From assembly GCF_003795145.1 (NCBI RefSeq), contig NZ_CP027786.1, forward strand, positions 868,001 to 932,000: 64,000 nt of DNA. Direction: 5' to 3'. Both the position numbers and the translations under genes were made by a program. Below the pieces are notes generated by a model. The model saw nothing but the letters and a program-made list of their open reading frames with translations, ran no database searches and had not been told where the DNA came from. Numbering within the stretch: the stretch's first letter is position 1; every line of letters starts with the position of its first letter. Below, piece by piece: positions 1 to 9,619 of this stretch. The stretch comes from Tetragenococcus koreensis (GTDB lineage: Bacteria > Bacillota > Bacilli > Lactobacillales > Enterococcaceae).

Positions 1-1598
1 GCATGGGAGATACCTGCAATACCTGTAGCAAAAGTACGTTTTAAATCAGTATCCATCAATGCTAGTTGAGCTGCTTCATAAGAATACTTGTCATGCATAT
101 AGTGAATAACATTCAATGTATTTACATAAAGTTCAGCTAACCAAGCTAACATATCTTTGTATTTTTCTATAAAGTCATCATAATCAATAGAATCGCCAGT
201 TATTGGACGATATTTAGGCCCCACTTGTTTTTTCGTTTTTTCGTCGATACCACCGTTAATAGCGTAAAGAACTGCTTTACACAAGTTAGCGCGAGCACCA
301 AAGAACTGCATGTCTTTACCTGTAACTGTCGCAGACACACAACAAGCAATTGCCACATCATCTGAGCCCCAATTTTCACGTAATAAGTCATCATTTTCAA
401 ATTGGATAGATGAACTTTCTTTGGCCATTTTTGCTGCGAATGTACGGAAACCTTCAGGTAGATGAGAAGAGTATAAAACGGTCATGTTTGGCTCAGGAGC
501 AGGCCCCATATTTGTCAAAGTATGCAACAAACGGAAGTCATTCTTAGTTACTAATGAACGACCATCGATTCCCATTCCTGCAAGTGATAAAGTAGCCCAA
601 ACTGGAAATCCTGAGAATAATTCATTATATTCAGGCGTACGAGCAAATTTTACCATGCGTAGTTTTAAAACTAGTTGGTCGATTAACTCTTGTGCTTGCT
701 CTTCTGCAATTAAACCTTTGTCTAGATCACGTTGGATATAAATGTCTAAGAAAGCCGAAACCCGACCAAATGACATAGCAGCACCGTTTTGTGATTTAAT
801 AGCGCCTAAATAACCAAAATACAACCATTGAATAGCTTCTTGCGCTGTTTCTGCTGGACGAGAGATATCAAAACCATAAGAAGAAGCCATGGTTTTCAAG
901 TCATTTAAAGCGCGCAGTTGTTCGGTTACTTCTTCTCTTAGACGAATAACATCGTCTGTCATTGTTCTATTTCCTGTATTGGCTAAGTCATCTTGTTTTT
1001 GTTCAATTAAATAATCAATCCCATACAAAGCAACCCGGCGATAATCACCAATAATACGTCCACGTCCGTAAGCATCTGGTAAACCAGTAATAATTTTGTT
1101 AGAACGAGCACGGCGCATTTCTGGAGTATAAGCATCAAACACACCTTGGTTATGTGTTTTACTCCAATCGGTAAAGATTTTATCCATGTCTTCGTTAACT
1201 TCATAACCATTTGATTGCAAAGCATTATTGGCCATTTTGATTCCACCAAATGGTTGGAAAGCTTGCTTCAATGGCACATCCGTTTGTAAGCCAACAATTT
1301 TTTCTTCGTCTTTGTTTAAATAACCAGGTCCATGAGAAGTGACGGTTGATGGAATATCACTATCCATATCGTAGACGCCGTTACGTTCATGTTCTACTTC
1401 AAATAATTCTTGCAATTTAGTCCACAATTTGTCTGTGCTTTGCGCAATTGGTTCTAAAAACTTATCATCTCCGCGATATTCTGTGTAATTTTCTTGGATA
1501 AAGTCGCGTGTATTCACTTCGTGACGCCAAGTTTCTCCTTTGAATCCTTCCCAAGCAGTCGTGTTTACGTTTTCAGTATTATTTGTTACAGATGCCAT
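1..1598 (-). CDS. pflB: Formate acetyltransferase (pyruvate formate-lyase), 3' end outside window
   Basis: Converts pyruvate and CoA to acetyl-CoA and formate in anaerobic mixed-acid fermentation, a cytoplasmic glycyl-radical enzyme. I translated the minus strand from the ATG at 1596-1598, which follows a strong AAGGAGGAGC ribosome binding site. The reading frame stays open to base 1, about 532 codons of the roughly 740-760 usual for the family. The adjacent catalytic cysteines lie in IACCVSAT at about residues 419-420, and the N-terminal half carries the family stretches WEGFKGE and [14 protein letters not shown]. The C-terminal glycyl-radical loop lies outside the window, so integrity cannot be judged. 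The activating enzyme gene is not visible here. Transcription is probably from the promoter-like site at 1651-1678. Confidence 0.96.
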   Translation of the reverse strand, partial: MASVTNNTENVNTTAWEGFKGETWRHEVNTRDFIQENYTEYRGDDKFLEPIAQSTDKLWTKLQELFEVEHERNGVYDMDSDIPSTVTSHGPGYLNKDEEKIVGLQTDVPLKQAFQPFGGIKMANNALQSNGYEVNEDMDKIFTDWSKTHNQGVFDAYTPEMRRARSNKIITGLPDAYGRGRIIGDYRRVALYGIDYLIEQKQDDLANTGNRTMTDDVIRLREEVTEQLRALNDLKTMASSYGFDISRPAETAQEAIQWLYFGYLGAIKSQNGAAMSFGRVSAFLDIYIQRDLDKGLIAEEQAQELIDQLVLKLRMVKFARTPEYNELFSGFPVWATLSLAGMGIDGRSLVTKNDFRLLHTLTNMGPAPEPNMTVLYSSHLPEGFRTFAAKMAKESSSIQFENDDLLRENWGSDDVAIACCVSATVTGKDMQFFGARANLCKAVLYAINGGIDEKTKKQVGPKYRPITGDSIDYDDFIEKYKDMLAWLAELYVNTLNVIHYMHDKYSYEAAQLALMDTDLKRTFATGIAGISH

Positions 1599-1650
1599 TT
1601 GATGCTCCTCCTTATTTTCTGTTCCCTAATGCAACAGCTTTACTGTGAAT

Positions 1651-1678
1651 AGTATAACACATATAGCTATTTTTGCAA
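1651..1678 (-). promoter_or_regulatory. Putative sigma-A promoter of pflB
   Basis: On the minus strand TTGCAA (1673-1678) and TATACT (1651-1656) are separated by 16 bases and lie about 55 bases upstream of the pflB start. Two operator-like sites overlap it. TGCAAGCACTTGCA (1674-1687) is a dyad resembling a CcpA cre site with CA instead of the central CG. CTGTGAATAGTATAACAC next to the -10 partly fits a Rex-type site. Both operator readings are inference. Confidence 0.5.
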
Positions 1679-1894
1679 GCACTTGCATATCGTTTTTTTA
1701 ACAATTCAGTTTAAAACATCGTTTTATTTTGAAATAAAAGCCTATAAATCAGCATAACCTTTTGTGATAAACGAATCAAGTTTTATTTTTAAAGAAAGAA
1801 AAATACTGCACAATCTCGATACTTGTCATTTTTTCTGTACTGGTACAGAAGGATAAAATTACAATAAAAAGTAATACAGAAGAGTTCAACTCAC

Positions 1895-1932
1895 AAAAAA
1901 AAGGGCTAAATCTGTGTTATTAGATTTAGACC
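1895..1932 (-). terminator. Rho-independent terminator of parC
   Basis: On the minus strand an 11-base arm (1922-1932) pairs with 1903-1913 with one mismatch and is followed by eight T. It begins just after the parC stop codon. The rest of the 1599-1941 gap holds only the pflB promoter region. Confidence 0.85.
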
Positions 1933-1941
1933 TTTTTACTA

Positions 1942-4392
1942 TTATTCTTCTATTTGATATTCAAATTTTTCTTGAACCTGTAACACTTTTCCGCCTTGTT
2001 TTTCATCTAACGCAAAAGAGCCATTGGAAGTACGATCACTAATTGGGTAGTGATTACTTTGTATTTCTACCTGTTGTCCTTTTTCATTGGTCAGGATTAA
2101 TGTTTTCTCTTGTCCATCTCCAATATAAATAATGCGATGCGGATTTTTCTTCAATTCTCTTAAAATCATAACGCCACGTTTCGCCCGGCTTAATTGACTT
2201 AGCTCTTGAGCAAGCATTCGTTTTACGCCTCCTCGTTGTGTCACAATAACCACTGGGTTATCGCCATAACTGTAAACCAAAAGGCCACTGGCAACTTCAT
2301 CATCTGCCTTAAGATTAATCGCTTTGACGCCACTGGCTTTGGAACCAACCACTGGAACTTCGGCTAACGCGTAACGTAATCCCATTCCTTTATAGGTTGC
2401 TAAAAAGACATCTAATTCTTCTGTAGGATCAATTAAATACACATTAACCAATTCATCGGTTTCCTCTTTAAATTTCATTGCAGTAACCGCTCGACTTTTA
2501 TACGTACGCCAAGGTTTAAATTCATCCATTCGAGTTTGTTTGATCATGCCCTTTTTGGTCATTAGTACAAAGTTCTTAGCAGGATCAAGTTCGCTATAAC
2601 TATAAACTGCTAAAATCGTTTCACCTGAGGAGAAATTCAAAATCGTTTGCGAAAGATGCTCACCTGTATCTTTCCATCTCAAATCAGGCAATTCAAAAAT
2701 AGGACGATAAATAATATTCCCCTTATTAGTCACTAATAACAAATGATCTAAGGTATTTAGCTGTTGACAAAAAACAATCTCATCCGTATCTTTCATTCCA
2801 ACTTCTTCAGGTTTAGAAGCACTAAAAGAACGTAAGCTACTGCGTTTAATGTATCCTTCTCTAGTAATAGCTGCCACAACATCTTCTGAAGGAACTAAAA
2901 CTTCTGTTTCAATCTTAATTTCTTCAATTTGATCTTCAATTCGGGTCAAACGTGGCGTGCTAAATTTCTTTTTAACTTGTCGTAGTTCTTTTTTAATGAC
3001 CCTTAATAGCTCGGCATCATCATTTAAAATCTTTTGCAATTCAGCAATATAAGCCGCTAATTCTTCAGCTTCTTTTTCTAGTTCAGTAATATCCGTATTT
3101 GTTAAGCGATACAATTGTAAATTAACAATGGCTTCAGCTTGTGCTTGAGTAAATTGATGTTGGATAACTAAATTGTTTTTAGCATCCTTTTTATCTTTAC
3201 TGGCACGGATGGTTGCGATCACTTTATCCAAGATAGATAAAGCCTTCATTAAACCATCGACAATATGTTGCCGTTTTTGTGCTTTGTTCAATTCGAATTG
3301 GCTGCGTTTCAAAATGACATCGCGTCGATGTTCAACATAGCTTTCTAAAATATGTTTCAAATTAACTTGGCGAGGACGCATGTGATCGATAGCGACCATA
3401 TTAAAACTATAATTTACCTGTAATTCAGTATTTTTAAATAAGTAGTTTAGTACGCCTTGCGCATTAACGTCTTTTTTTAGTTCAATGACCATGCGTAAGC
3501 CTGTTCGATCGGTTTCATCACGTACTTCGGCGATACCTTCGATTTTTTTAGCCAAACGAATCTCGTCAATTTTTTTCACTAATGACGCTTTGTTAACTTC
3601 ATAAGGAACTTCAGTGACCACAATTTGTTGCTTACCGCCTCGCAACGTTTCAAACTCTGTTTTTGAACGTAAAATGACTTTCCCTTTCCCAGTTTCATAG
3701 GCTTTTTTTATTTCTTCTTTGCCTTGTAAAATGCCACCTGTGGGAAAATCAGGCCCTGGAATAAACTCCATTAATTTGTCTAAAGAAGCATTAGGATGGT
3801 CGATTAAATATACCGTACCATCAATGACTTCTGCTAAATTATGTGTAGGGATTTCAGTCGCATAGCCGGCGGATATCCCAGTTGAACCATTAACCAATAA
3901 ATTAGGGAATTTTGCTGGTAAAACAGTGGGTTCTTTTTCGGTGTCATCAAAATTTAAAACCATATCTACCGTATCTTTTTCGATATCAGTTAGCATTTGT
4001 CCACTTAATTCTGATAGGCGAGCTTCAGTATAACGCATCGCAGCTGGCGGATCGCCATCCATACTTCCGTTGTTACCGTGCATTTCAATTAAAACATCAC
4101 GTAGTTTCCAGTCTTGGCTCATTCGCACCATAGCTTCGTAAATACTGCTGTCGCCATGGGGATGGTAATTTCCCATCACATTTCCCACAGATTTAGCGGA
4201 TTTCCGAAAACTTTTGTCGTGAGTGTTGCCATCATTGTTCATAGAAAACAAAATACGACGCTGTACAGGCTTTAACCCATCACGAACATCAGGTAAAGCA
4301 CGCTCTTGAATGATGTATTTCGAATAGCGGCCAAAACGATCGCCCATCACTTCTTCTAATGTTAACTCTTGAATATGACTATTTTGTTCCAA
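1942..4392 (-). CDS. parC: DNA topoisomerase IV subunit A
   Basis: Breakage-reunion subunit of topoisomerase IV, which decatenates daughter chromosomes together with ParE. The 816-residue length is normal. The catalytic tyrosine is Y121 in AAMRYTEARLS, and the quinolone-resistance region reads HPHGDSSIYEAM at residues 77-88. Ser82, Ser83 and Glu86 are the usual drug-sensitive residues. The C-terminal half carries the beta-pinwheel repeats. Translation starts at a TTG codon after AGAAGGTGA, 11 bases behind the parE stop, so the two subunits are co-transcribed and probably translationally coupled. ParC rather than GyrA is preferred because of the adjacent parE and the lack of a GyrA-box motif. 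Confidence 0.95.
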   Translation of the reverse strand: MEQNSHIQELTLEEVMGDRFGRYSKYIIQERALPDVRDGLKPVQRRILFSMNNDGNTHDKSFRKSAKSVGNVMGNYHPHGDSSIYEAMVRMSQDWKLRDVLIEMHGNNGSMDGDPPAAMRYTEARLSELSGQMLTDIEKDTVDMVLNFDDTEKEPTVLPAKFPNLLVNGSTGISAGYATEIPTHNLAEVIDGTVYLIDHPNASLDKLMEFIPGPDFPTGGILQGKEEIKKAYETGKGKVILRSKTEFETLRGGKQQIVVTEVPYEVNKASLVKKIDEIRLAKKIEGIAEVRDETDRTGLRMVIELKKDVNAQGVLNYLFKNTELQVNYSFNMVAIDHMRPRQVNLKHILESYVEHRRDVILKRSQFELNKAQKRQHIVDGLMKALSILDKVIATIRASKDKKDAKNNLVIQHQFTQAQAEAIVNLQLYRLTNTDITELEKEAEELAAYIAELQKILNDDAELLRVIKKELRQVKKKFSTPRLTRIEDQIEEIKIETEVLVPSEDVVAAITREGYIKRSSLRSFSASKPEEVGMKDTDEIVFCQQLNTLDHLLLVTNKGNIIYRPIFELPDLRWKDTGEHLSQTILNFSSGETILAVYSYSELDPAKNFVLMTKKGMIKQTRMDEFKPWRTYKSRAVTAMKFKEETDELVNVYLIDPTEELDVFLATYKGMGLRYALAEVPVVGSKASGVKAINLKADDEVASGLLVYSYGDNPVVIVTQRGGVKRMLAQELSQLSRAKRGVMILRELKKNPHRIIYIGDGQEKTLILTNEKGQQVEIQSNHYPISDRTSNGSFALDEKQGGKVLQVQEKFEYQIEE

Positions 4393-4403
4393 AGTCTCAC
4401 CTT

Positions 4404-6422
4404 CTATTTATCAAATAAATTCGTTTCTTCAAAAGACTCTTCGGGTGGCACTTGTTGTTCATCGGCAGTTTCAGCAGTCTCTAAAATACTGCCATCTTCT
4501 TCTAAACTAAACTGCACGTGAGACTCAATCCATTTTCTTCTAGGCGCTACTTTATCACCCATTAGTGTTGTTACCCGACGTTCTGCTTGAGCGGCATCAT
4601 CAATTCTGACACGAACCAAAGTCCGATGTTCTGGATCCATCGTGGTTTCCCACAATTGTTCAGCATTCATCTCGCCTAAACCTTTATAGCGTTGTAATAA
4701 GTAGCCTTTACCCATATCTTGAATAATCGTTTCAAGCTCCTCATCGGTCCAAGCATACTCTTCCACCCGTTTTTTACCACTACCTTTGGTAACTTTATAT
4801 AAAGGAGGCAAAGCAATATAAACCCTGCCAGCTTCTACTAAAGGCTTCATATAACGATAGAAAAAAGTCAGTAGTAAAACTTGAATATGTGCACCGTCAG
4901 TATCAGCATCTGTCATAATAATAATCTTATCATAGTTGCAATCTTCCAATGTAAACTCAGGTCCTACACCTGCACCAATCGTATAAATCATGGTGTTGAT
5001 CTCTTCGTTTTTCAAGATATCTTGCATATTTGCTTTTTCTGTATTGATTACTTTTCCTCGTAAAGGCAAAATTGCTTGGAATTTTCGATCGCGGCCTTGT
5101 TTAGCCGAACCGCCAGCTGAATCCCCTTCGACTAGGTATAATTCATTTTTTTGCGGATTTCTAGATTGTGCTGGTGTTAGTTTACCCGAAAGTAGTGATT
5201 CGCCTTTTTTCCTTTTTTTGCCATTTCTGCTATCTTCACGCGCTTTTCTAGCCGCTTCCCGAGCTAATCGTGCTTTAGTAGCTTTACGGATAAGCATTTG
5301 ACTCATATCACTATTTTCTTGCAAATAAAAAATTAACTGTTCACTAATCACATTATCAACGGCAGTTCTAGCCGCAGGCGTGCCCAATTTTTCTTTAGTT
5401 TGCCCTTCAAATTGCAATAAATTTTCAGGAATACGAACCGATAAAATAGCAGCTAACCCTTCACGAAAGTCACTGCCTTCTAAATTTTTATCTTTATCTT
5501 TTAATAAACCTACTTTACGAGCATATTCATTAAATGATTTTGTCAAAGAAGCTTTCATTCCTGCTTCATGGGTTCCGCCATCTTTTGTCCGCACGTTATT
5601 AACAAACGAAAGAATATTTTCGGAATAACCATCATTATATTGAAAGGCAAATTCTACTTCAATACCATCTTTTTCACCAAAAAAATAAGCGACAGGGGTT
5701 AAAGTATCTTTTTCCTCATTTAAATAGTCGACAAATTCTTTAATACCTTCTTCATAAAGGAACATTTCTTCTACTTTTTCTTCACCGCGTAAATCAGTTA
5801 ATGTAATCTTTACACCCTTTAATAAGAAAGCTGATTCACGAAGACGCTCTGCCAACATATCAAACGAAATTTTAGCAGCTGAAAAAATAGCTGAATCAGG
5901 TAGGAAATGTACTGTCGTACTATTTGCTTCTTTGGTTTTTCCGATTTTTTTCAATGTGCCATCTGGCTTACCGCCATTTTTAAATACTTCTTTATATTTA
6001 TAACCATCACGGACAATGGTCACTTCTAGCCAGCTGGAAAGGGCGTTAACAACGCTTGCACCTACACCATGCAGTCCACCAGAAGTTTTATAGCCACCTG
6101 CTTGACCAAATTTCCCGCCCGCATGTAGCACTGTGAAAATGACTTCCACGGTAGGAATCCCGGAGGCATGCATTCCTACTGGCATTCCCCGTCCGTAGTC
6201 AACTACTTGGATGCTGTTATCTGCACAAATAGTAACATCAATAGTATCGCCATAACCAGAAAGAGCTTCATCCACCGCATTATCCACGATTTCATACACC
6301 AAATGATGTAATCCGCGCTGATCCGTGGAGCCAATATACATTCCTGGACGTTTTCTTACTGCTTCTAACCCTTCAAGCACTTGGATTGAAGCATCATTAT
6401 ATTCATTGGTTTTTTTTGCCAA
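4404..6422 (-). CDS. parE: DNA topoisomerase IV subunit B
   Basis: ATPase subunit of topoisomerase IV. The GHKL ATP-binding Asn is in EIVDNAVDEAL at about residue 48. The TOPRIM metal-binding motifs are EGDSAGG and MTDADTDGAHI. I chose the TTG at 6420-6422, reading MAKKTNEYND, because AAGGAG lies eight bases upstream. A longer frame reaches a TTG at 6443 but would put the ribosome binding site inside the gene. The product is 672 residues. The first gene of the parE-parC operon, transcribed from a likely promoter at 6478-6505. Confidence 0.95.
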   Translation of the reverse strand: MAKKTNEYNDASIQVLEGLEAVRKRPGMYIGSTDQRGLHHLVYEIVDNAVDEALSGYGDTIDVTICADNSIQVVDYGRGMPVGMHASGIPTVEVIFTVLHAGGKFGQAGGYKTSGGLHGVGASVVNALSSWLEVTIVRDGYKYKEVFKNGGKPDGTLKKIGKTKEANSTTVHFLPDSAIFSAAKISFDMLAERLRESAFLLKGVKITLTDLRGEEKVEEMFLYEEGIKEFVDYLNEEKDTLTPVAYFFGEKDGIEVEFAFQYNDGYSENILSFVNNVRTKDGGTHEAGMKASLTKSFNEYARKVGLLKDKDKNLEGSDFREGLAAILSVRIPENLLQFEGQTKEKLGTPAARTAVDNVISEQLIFYLQENSDMSQMLIRKATKARLAREAARKAREDSRNGKKRKKGESLLSGKLTPAQSRNPQKNELYLVEGDSAGGSAKQGRDRKFQAILPLRGKVINTEKANMQDILKNEEINTMIYTIGAGVGPEFTLEDCNYDKIIIMTDADTDGAHIQVLLLTFFYRYMKPLVEAGRVYIALPPLYKVTKGSGKKRVEEYAWTDEELETIIQDMGKGYLLQRYKGLGEMNAEQLWETTMDPEHRTLVRVRIDDAAQAERRVTTLMGDKVAPRRKWIESHVQFSLEEDGSILETAETADEQQVPPEESFEETNLFDK

Positions 6423-6477
6423 AGTCAACGCTCCTTGTATCAATATTTTCTTCGATCAGTATTTACCTACACGAACT

Positions 6478-6505
6478 ACTATATCATACGCTAAAAGAAC
6501 AGCAA
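6478..6505 (-). promoter_or_regulatory. Putative promoter of parE-parC
   Basis: Minus-strand TTGCTG (6500-6505) and TATAGT (6478-6483) with a 16-base spacer, about 55 bases upstream of the parE start. Both hexamers are imperfect. Confidence 0.4.
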
Positions 6506-6510
6506 AAAAA

Positions 6511-6540
6511 AGAAGAAAAACCCCGAAATGAAGTTTTTCT
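6511..6540 (-). terminator. Likely terminator after the CoA-binding protein gene
   Basis: A-rich arm 6516-6524 pairs with 6531-6538 using G-U pairs, and T-rich tracts flank both sides. It could act in either direction. It lies between the stop of the 6.7 kb gene and the parE promoter. Confidence 0.45.
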
Positions 6541-6676
6541 TTAAAATCAGTTCTCCTAGTAAAGATTTATAACAAAACTTTAACCTAACAAGTTGAAGAA
6601 CAACTCTGTTCTAATATGGACATTATTTTATAAGTCTTATACTCTATTATTTGAAACATATAGCTCGAGATTTTTC

Positions 6677-7105
6677 TTATTGTTGATCTAATTTTCCTAA
6701 CTCAATTTTGATACAACGGTCCATCACGATGTCGTTGCGGCCCGCATCTTGCAATTTTTTCGCTGCGTCTTCACTTTCAATTCCTAATTGTGCCCAAAAG
6801 ACTTTAGCATTCGTTTCTAAGAAATCATCGGCAACTTCCGGTAAAAATTCGCTGCGTCTAAAAATATCGACAATGTCAATAGGTTCTGGCACATCTTGCA
6901 AACGAGCATATACTTTTTTGCCTAATATTTCTTGCCCCGCTAACTTCGGATTCACAGGAAAAATATTATAGCCATAGGCTTGTACTACTTTGGTTACCTG
7001 ATAACTTGTTCGCTCGGTATTATCGCTCAAACCGACAACTGCAACATTTTTCGCTTGTTTTAAATACCCTTGAATGGTTTGTTCATCTGGATTTTTAAAA
7101 GCCAT
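6677..7105 (-). CDS. CoA-binding protein, YccU family
   Basis: A 142-residue Rossmann-fold protein of the small CoA-binding family (PF13380 type). Visible marks are NVAVVGLSDNTERTSYQV near residue 20, the family's dinucleotide-type loop, and FPVNPKLAGQEILG around residue 55. The physiological role is not known for this family. The ATG at 7103-7105 (MAFKNP) is preferred over one nine bases upstream because AAAGGAG almost touches the upstream ATG. The gene appears to be a single transcription unit divergent from plsY. Confidence 0.85.
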   Translation of the reverse strand: MAFKNPDEQTIQGYLKQAKNVAVVGLSDNTERTSYQVTKVVQAYGYNIFPVNPKLAGQEILGKKVYARLQDVPEPIDIVDIFRRSEFLPEVADDFLETNAKVFWAQLGIESEDAAKKLQDAGRNDIVMDRCIKIELGKLDQQ

Positions 7106-7164
7106 TATTATCATACTCCTTTAAAAACTTATTGTTCTATTTGCGTCAGATCGATTAATTTAAG

Positions 7165-7193
7165 TTGTTGCTTTTGCGTTTTCATGCTAAAAT
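7165..7193 (+). promoter_or_regulatory. Putative promoter of plsY
   Basis: TTGTTG (7165-7170), 17-base spacer, TAAAAT (7188-7193), 30 bases before the plsY ATG. Confidence 0.55.
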
Positions 7194-7222
7194 GTTGCTA
7201 GTCTAACAAAAGGTTGGTTCTT

Positions 7223-7858
7223 ATGAAAACAATTGTACTAATAATTATTGCTTATTTACTAGGCTCCATACCTTCAGGTTTCTGGATTGGAAAAGCCTTT
7301 TACAAAAAAGATATTCGTCAGTTTGGCAGCGGTAATACCGGGACAACTAATACCTTTCGTGTGCTAGGAGTTAAAGCAGGTTTTGCCGTTTTCCTTGCTG
7401 ATTTATTAAAGGGAACACTAGCAACTTCTTTAGCCTACCTTCCTAATATCGAAGTTAATCCATTATGGTTTGGTTTATGTGCTATTTTAGGCCATGTTTT
7501 CCCAATTTTTGCTAAGTTTAAAGGTGGTAAAGCCGTAGCAACAAGTGCTGGAATGCTTTTAGGGTATCATCCGCTTTTCTTTTTTTATTCGCTAGCGATT
7601 TTTTTGATCTTACTATATATTACGAGCATGGTAAGCTTATCTAGTATGATCGCAGCGGTAATTATTACATTGTCTACTTTCATCCTGCCGTTTATTTTGC
7701 CCGCTCTATTGCCTGAACAAGATTGGTTATTATCCTGTATTGCGGTTATAGTTACTGTGTTTATCTTCTATTTACATAGACAAAATATTCAGCGACTCAG
7801 ACAAGGTACCGAAAGTCGTATTTCTTTCGGATTAAATAAAAAACCAAAAGAAAAGTAA
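7223..7858 (+). CDS. plsY: Acyl-phosphate:glycerol-3-phosphate acyltransferase
   Basis: Membrane enzyme that acylates glycerol-3-phosphate with acyl-phosphate to form lysophosphatidic acid, the first step of phospholipid synthesis. The 211-residue product has about five hydrophobic segments and all three family motifs: GSIPSG near the N-terminus, GSGNTGTTN around residue 40, and GHVFPIFAKFKGGKAVATSAG around residue 95, plus RQGTESR near the C-terminus. The ATG at 7223 follows AAAGG; an upstream TTG is less likely. A single-gene unit closed by a strong terminator. In other Firmicutes plsY lies next to parE, as it does here apart from one gene. Confidence 0.95.
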   Translation: MKTIVLIIIAYLLGSIPSGFWIGKAFYKKDIRQFGSGNTGTTNTFRVLGVKAGFAVFLADLLKGTLATSLAYLPNIEVNPLWFGLCAILGHVFPIFAKFKGGKAVATSAGMLLGYHPLFFFYSLAIFLILLYITSMVSLSSMIAAVIITLSTFILPFILPALLPEQDWLLSCIAVIVTVFIFYLHRQNIQRLRQGTESRISFGLNKKPKEK

Positions 7859-7890
7859 ACTTTGTGCAAAGAATGCACAAAGTTTTTTTA
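7858..7890 (+). terminator. Rho-independent terminator of plsY
   Basis: Perfect 11-base stem (7858-7868 with 7874-7884), five-base loop, followed by seven T. It overlaps the end of the convergent epimerase gene. Confidence 0.92.
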
Positions 7891-8763
7891 TTTGATTACA
7901 ATCGCGTATTTAGTATGGAATGTATCTTGTGCAGCTAGTTTTTGTATTCCTAATTTTCCTGTTAATTCACCTGTTGATTCTAATGTATCTGCAACACCCA
8001 CCCAAGGTTCAATGCAAACAAACGGAGATTCTTTCGGATAAGTTGACCAAATACCAACATAAGAAAAGTTTTTAAACGACAACGTAACTGAATGCTTGGA
8101 TTGTTCATTACGAATTGCAAAAGAATTTAACCCCTTTGTTTCATAAATCAAAGCATCATTTTCAAACAGTTCATGATTTAAAGCAATCGTCGTATTTGTT
8201 TGTCCTAAAGTTCGTTGTTCTAAATCAATTAACCCCTCTTTTAGCGGTAAATTGATTCTTGATTTCATTGGTGAAGGATCCACATAATAATCCGTAAATT
8301 CAAAAGAATCTTCTAAAGGCACGTTAAACGCTGGGTGACCACCAATGGAAAAATACATTTCATCATCAGCCGTATTTTTCACTTGATAGTCCACTGTCAA
8401 GCCATCACCGCCTAATGCATATCCAATAGTCAATTCAAAATCAAAAGGATACATTTTTTTCGTTTCTTCTGTACTTTTCAAACGAAAACTTACTGCGTCT
8501 TCTTTTTGGTCAATTAATTCAAATACCATATCCCTAGCAAAGCCATGTTGCGGTAAATGATAACTCTTACCTTTGTAGGTATAAGTATTAGCTTTTAACG
8601 AACCAACGATGGGAAATAACACAGGTGCGTGTCGCTTCCAGTATTTAGGATCAGCTTGCCAAATATATTCAATATCTGCATCTTTACGTTTTAAACTAGT
8701 TAGTTCAGCACCTTTTTCATCGAGCACTGCTTTTAAGTGATTTGTTTCGATTGTGATCCCCAT
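7888..8763 (-). CDS. Aldose 1-epimerase family protein (LacX-like)
   Basis: A 291-residue mutarotase-fold protein that most resembles the LacX/YeaD group of the galactose mutarotase superfamily. Family marks are LFPIVGSLK, PQHGFARD (His near residue 75), FSIGGHPAFNVP (His near 145) and CIEPWVGVADT near residue 262, which place the catalytic His and Glu. The sugar substrate cannot be told from sequence. There are no sugar catabolic genes nearby; codY lies immediately upstream on the same strand, 24 bases away, so it may be read through from the codY operon. Confidence 0.85.
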   Translation of the reverse strand: MGITIETNHLKAVLDEKGAELTSLKRKDADIEYIWQADPKYWKRHAPVLFPIVGSLKANTYTYKGKSYHLPQHGFARDMVFELIDQKEDAVSFRLKSTEETKKMYPFDFELTIGYALGGDGLTVDYQVKNTADDEMYFSIGGHPAFNVPLEDSFEFTDYYVDPSPMKSRINLPLKEGLIDLEQRTLGQTNTTIALNHELFENDALIYETKGLNSFAIRNEQSKHSVTLSFKNFSYVGIWSTYPKESPFVCIEPWVGVADTLESTGELTGKLGIQKLAAQDTFHTKYAIVIK

Positions 8764-8787
8764 CGCACATTCCCCTTTTCTTCTACC

Positions 8788-9573
8788 TTAGGCTTTATCT
8801 AATTCATTTTTAAAGCGATCATTTAAGACTTTCAGATAAGTCCCCTTCATTCCTAATGAGCGAGATTCAATGATACCTGCTGATTCAAGTTTTCGCAACG
8901 CGTTAACGATAACAGAACGTGTAATACCAATTTTATCTGCGATATTGGAAGCAGTCAAACGTCCTTCATCCCCCTCAAGTGCGTCAAAAATCGCTTGTAC
9001 TGCTTTTAGTTCACTATAAGAGAGTGTTCCAATCGCCATTTGCACAGCTGTTGTACTACGAACATCTTCTTCGATACTGCGCGATTGTTGATATAAGATT
9101 TGCATACCAACAACAGTAGCACTATATTCAGCTAATACCAAATCGTCCTCATTAAACGCTTGTTCAATACGAGACAAAATTATCGTACCTAACCGTTCCC
9201 CTGCACCAAAGATGGGGACAACCGTTGTTAAGCCGTTGGGATACACATCACGCAGCTCCACCGGAAAAGCGGTCATATCGTTTTCAATGGTGATATTTGC
9301 CTTCGTCATTTTCAATTGATCTACCATGTTCGTATAAGTTTCAGGAAATTGTTTTTGGACAAACATGTTTTTGACTCGTTCGTTATTAACATCCAATATT
9401 TCAGTAAATCCTAATACAGTCCCATCAGCGCTAATAATATAGGCATTACTATTTAAGATATCTCCTAATACATCAGCCATTTCTCCGTAGGGTAAGTCAG
9501 AACCCGTATTAAATGTATTATTTTGTTGCAATAATTCGTTGATCTTTCTGGTTTGTTCTAACAGTGTACTCAT
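8788..9573 (-). CDS. codY: GTP- and branched-chain amino acid-sensing repressor CodY
   Basis: Global regulator that represses amino acid uptake and biosynthesis when GTP and isoleucine are plentiful. The 261 residues show an N-terminal GAF ligand domain (1-150) and a C-terminal winged helix-turn-helix with the near-invariant stretch ITRSVIVNALRKLES followed by SRSLGMKGTYLKVLN. The AAAGGAG ribosome binding site fits the ATG. Last gene of xerC-hslV-hslU-codY, the order also seen in Bacillus and enterococci. Confidence 0.97.
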   Translation of the reverse strand: MSTLLEQTRKINELLQQNNTFNTGSDLPYGEMADVLGDILNSNAYIISADGTVLGFTEILDVNNERVKNMFVQKQFPETYTNMVDQLKMTKANITIENDMTAFPVELRDVYPNGLTTVVPIFGAGERLGTIILSRIEQAFNEDDLVLAEYSATVVGMQILYQQSRSIEEDVRSTTAVQMAIGTLSYSELKAVQAIFDALEGDEGRLTASNIADKIGITRSVIVNALRKLESAGIIESRSLGMKGTYLKVLNDRFKNELDKA

Positions 9574-9619
9574 TATTTTTCTCCTTTAAATGTGCTCAAC
9601 AGTCCCAATCCAACACTTT

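Noticed and set aside
4990-5301. Plus-strand ORF of 103 codons opposite parE
   Set aside because: It lies wholly antisense to a conserved gene, has no ribosome binding site and shows no family marks.
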